Source of the DNA: Glo-17 sp964637835
GTDB taxonomy: Bacteria; Krumholzibacteriota; Krumholzibacteriia; LZORAL124-64-63
Length of the DNA stretch: 64,000 bases
Assembly: GCA_964637835.1 (NCBI GenBank)
Contig: CAZWYF010000014.1
Location: forward strand, 14,861 to 78,860
Reading direction: 5' to 3'
The translations under genes and the position numbers were made by a program. This document shows, piece by piece, positions 63,861-64,000 of this stretch; within the stretch, counting starts at the first letter, position 1, and each line of letters opens with the position of its first letter. A model generated the notes under the pieces. The model made no database searches. It was not told where the DNA came from and saw only the letters and a program-made list of their open reading frames with translations.

Positions 63861-64000
63861 CTATTGCATGATGACGAGCTGGCCCGTCTGTCGAATCTCG
63901 TGCTTCTCGCCCACCGGCGTGCCGCGCAGCACGTAAAGATACGTCCCGTTGGCGATCCCGTCGCCCTCGCCATCGCGCCCGTCCCAGTGCAGCACCGCCG
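63861..64000 (-). CDS. C-terminal end of an exported protein with FlgD-like tail (5' end beyond window)
   Basis: The last 45 codons before TAG 63861 read LHWDGRDGEGDGIANGTYLY, then VLRGTPVGEKHEIRQ and TGQLVIMQ. This is the FlgD-like Ig fold often found at the end of surface proteins in FCB bacteria (WDG.D..G...A.G.Y.Y.L). In Porphyromonas the gene just upstream of porV is porU, a C25 peptidase that ends in a similar domain, so porU is a reasonable guess; the catalytic part is outside the window. Confidence 0.65.
   Translation of the reverse strand, partial: AVLHWDGRDGEGDGIANGTYLYVLRGTPVGEKHEIRQTGQLVIMQ

Noticed and set aside
1..64000. CRISPR arrays, tRNA or rRNA genes, insertion sequences and prophage genes
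   Set aside because: I found no spaced direct repeats, tRNA-like cloverleaf, transposase, integrase or phage protein motifs. The tandem repeats present are short and inside coding sequence.

Overview
The window reads as a chromosomal segment of a high-GC, Gram-negative (diderm) bacterium, probably an uncultured lineage of the FCB/Krumholzibacteriota-Eisenbacteria type. The grounds are LPS-type genes (heptose kinase and adenylyltransferase, lipid A acyltransferase), a PorV-type outer-membrane protein beside an M6 protease with a YPNP-type C-terminal sorting tail, and a type IV pilus cluster in the order known from Myxococcus. A run of exactly 100 N at 40303-40402 marks it as a draft or metagenome scaffold. 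The phylum is an inference. Almost everything is on the minus strand, so transcription runs right to left; the only supported plus-strand gene is a small DUF3467 protein at 15541. No gene-free stretch exceeds 300 bases (the largest is 30220-30452, 233 bases), and I see no tRNA, rRNA, CRISPR or insertion sequence.

Layout from left to right. 1-1097: anti-sigma factor (cut by the window edge) and ECF sigma factor. 1200-9783: one long housekeeping operon read yceD-rpmF-plsX-fabD-fabG-acpP-fabF-rnc-TPR-hypothetical (phospholipid and fatty-acid synthesis, L32, RNase III), with a candidate promoter that would give an almost leaderless mRNA. 9886-12339: sucC-sucD-ndk behind a hairpin leader. 12470-15360: a cyclic-2,3-diphosphoglycerate synthetase-like P-loop protein and a split heptose kinase/adenylyltransferase pair. 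15541-21807: DUF3467, lipid A acyltransferase, dprA, obg, aminotransferase, coaD, rsmD and a divergent shikimate-kinase-like protein.

21902-37737 is a complete type IV pilus locus, read pilB-T-C-S-R-A-H-I-(TPR)-D-M-N-O-P-Q. Three matches to the sigma-54 -24/-12 promoter lie before the pilin gene, the ABC transporter-pilD genes and pilMNOPQ. The sigma-54 activator pilR and its sensor pilS are in the same locus, so the cluster looks like a self-contained sigma-54 regulon. A comEA-like DNA-binding protein follows.

38426-41173 is an unusual open frame: an ECF-transporter S-component-like membrane domain, an ADSLAAP repeat linker broken by the assembly gap, and a TonB-receptor-like outer-membrane barrel. 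Then come a TPR protein, the histidine-degradation pair hutH-hutI with a textbook terminator, a DinG/XPD-type helicase and ligA. 50729-64000 is a cell-surface block: Omp85 protein, 1192-residue outer-membrane protein, NHL lipoprotein, two related DUF5683-like proteins, secreted M6 protease, PorV, and the 3' end of a gene with a FlgD-like tail, possibly porU. This suggests a type IX-like secretion module.
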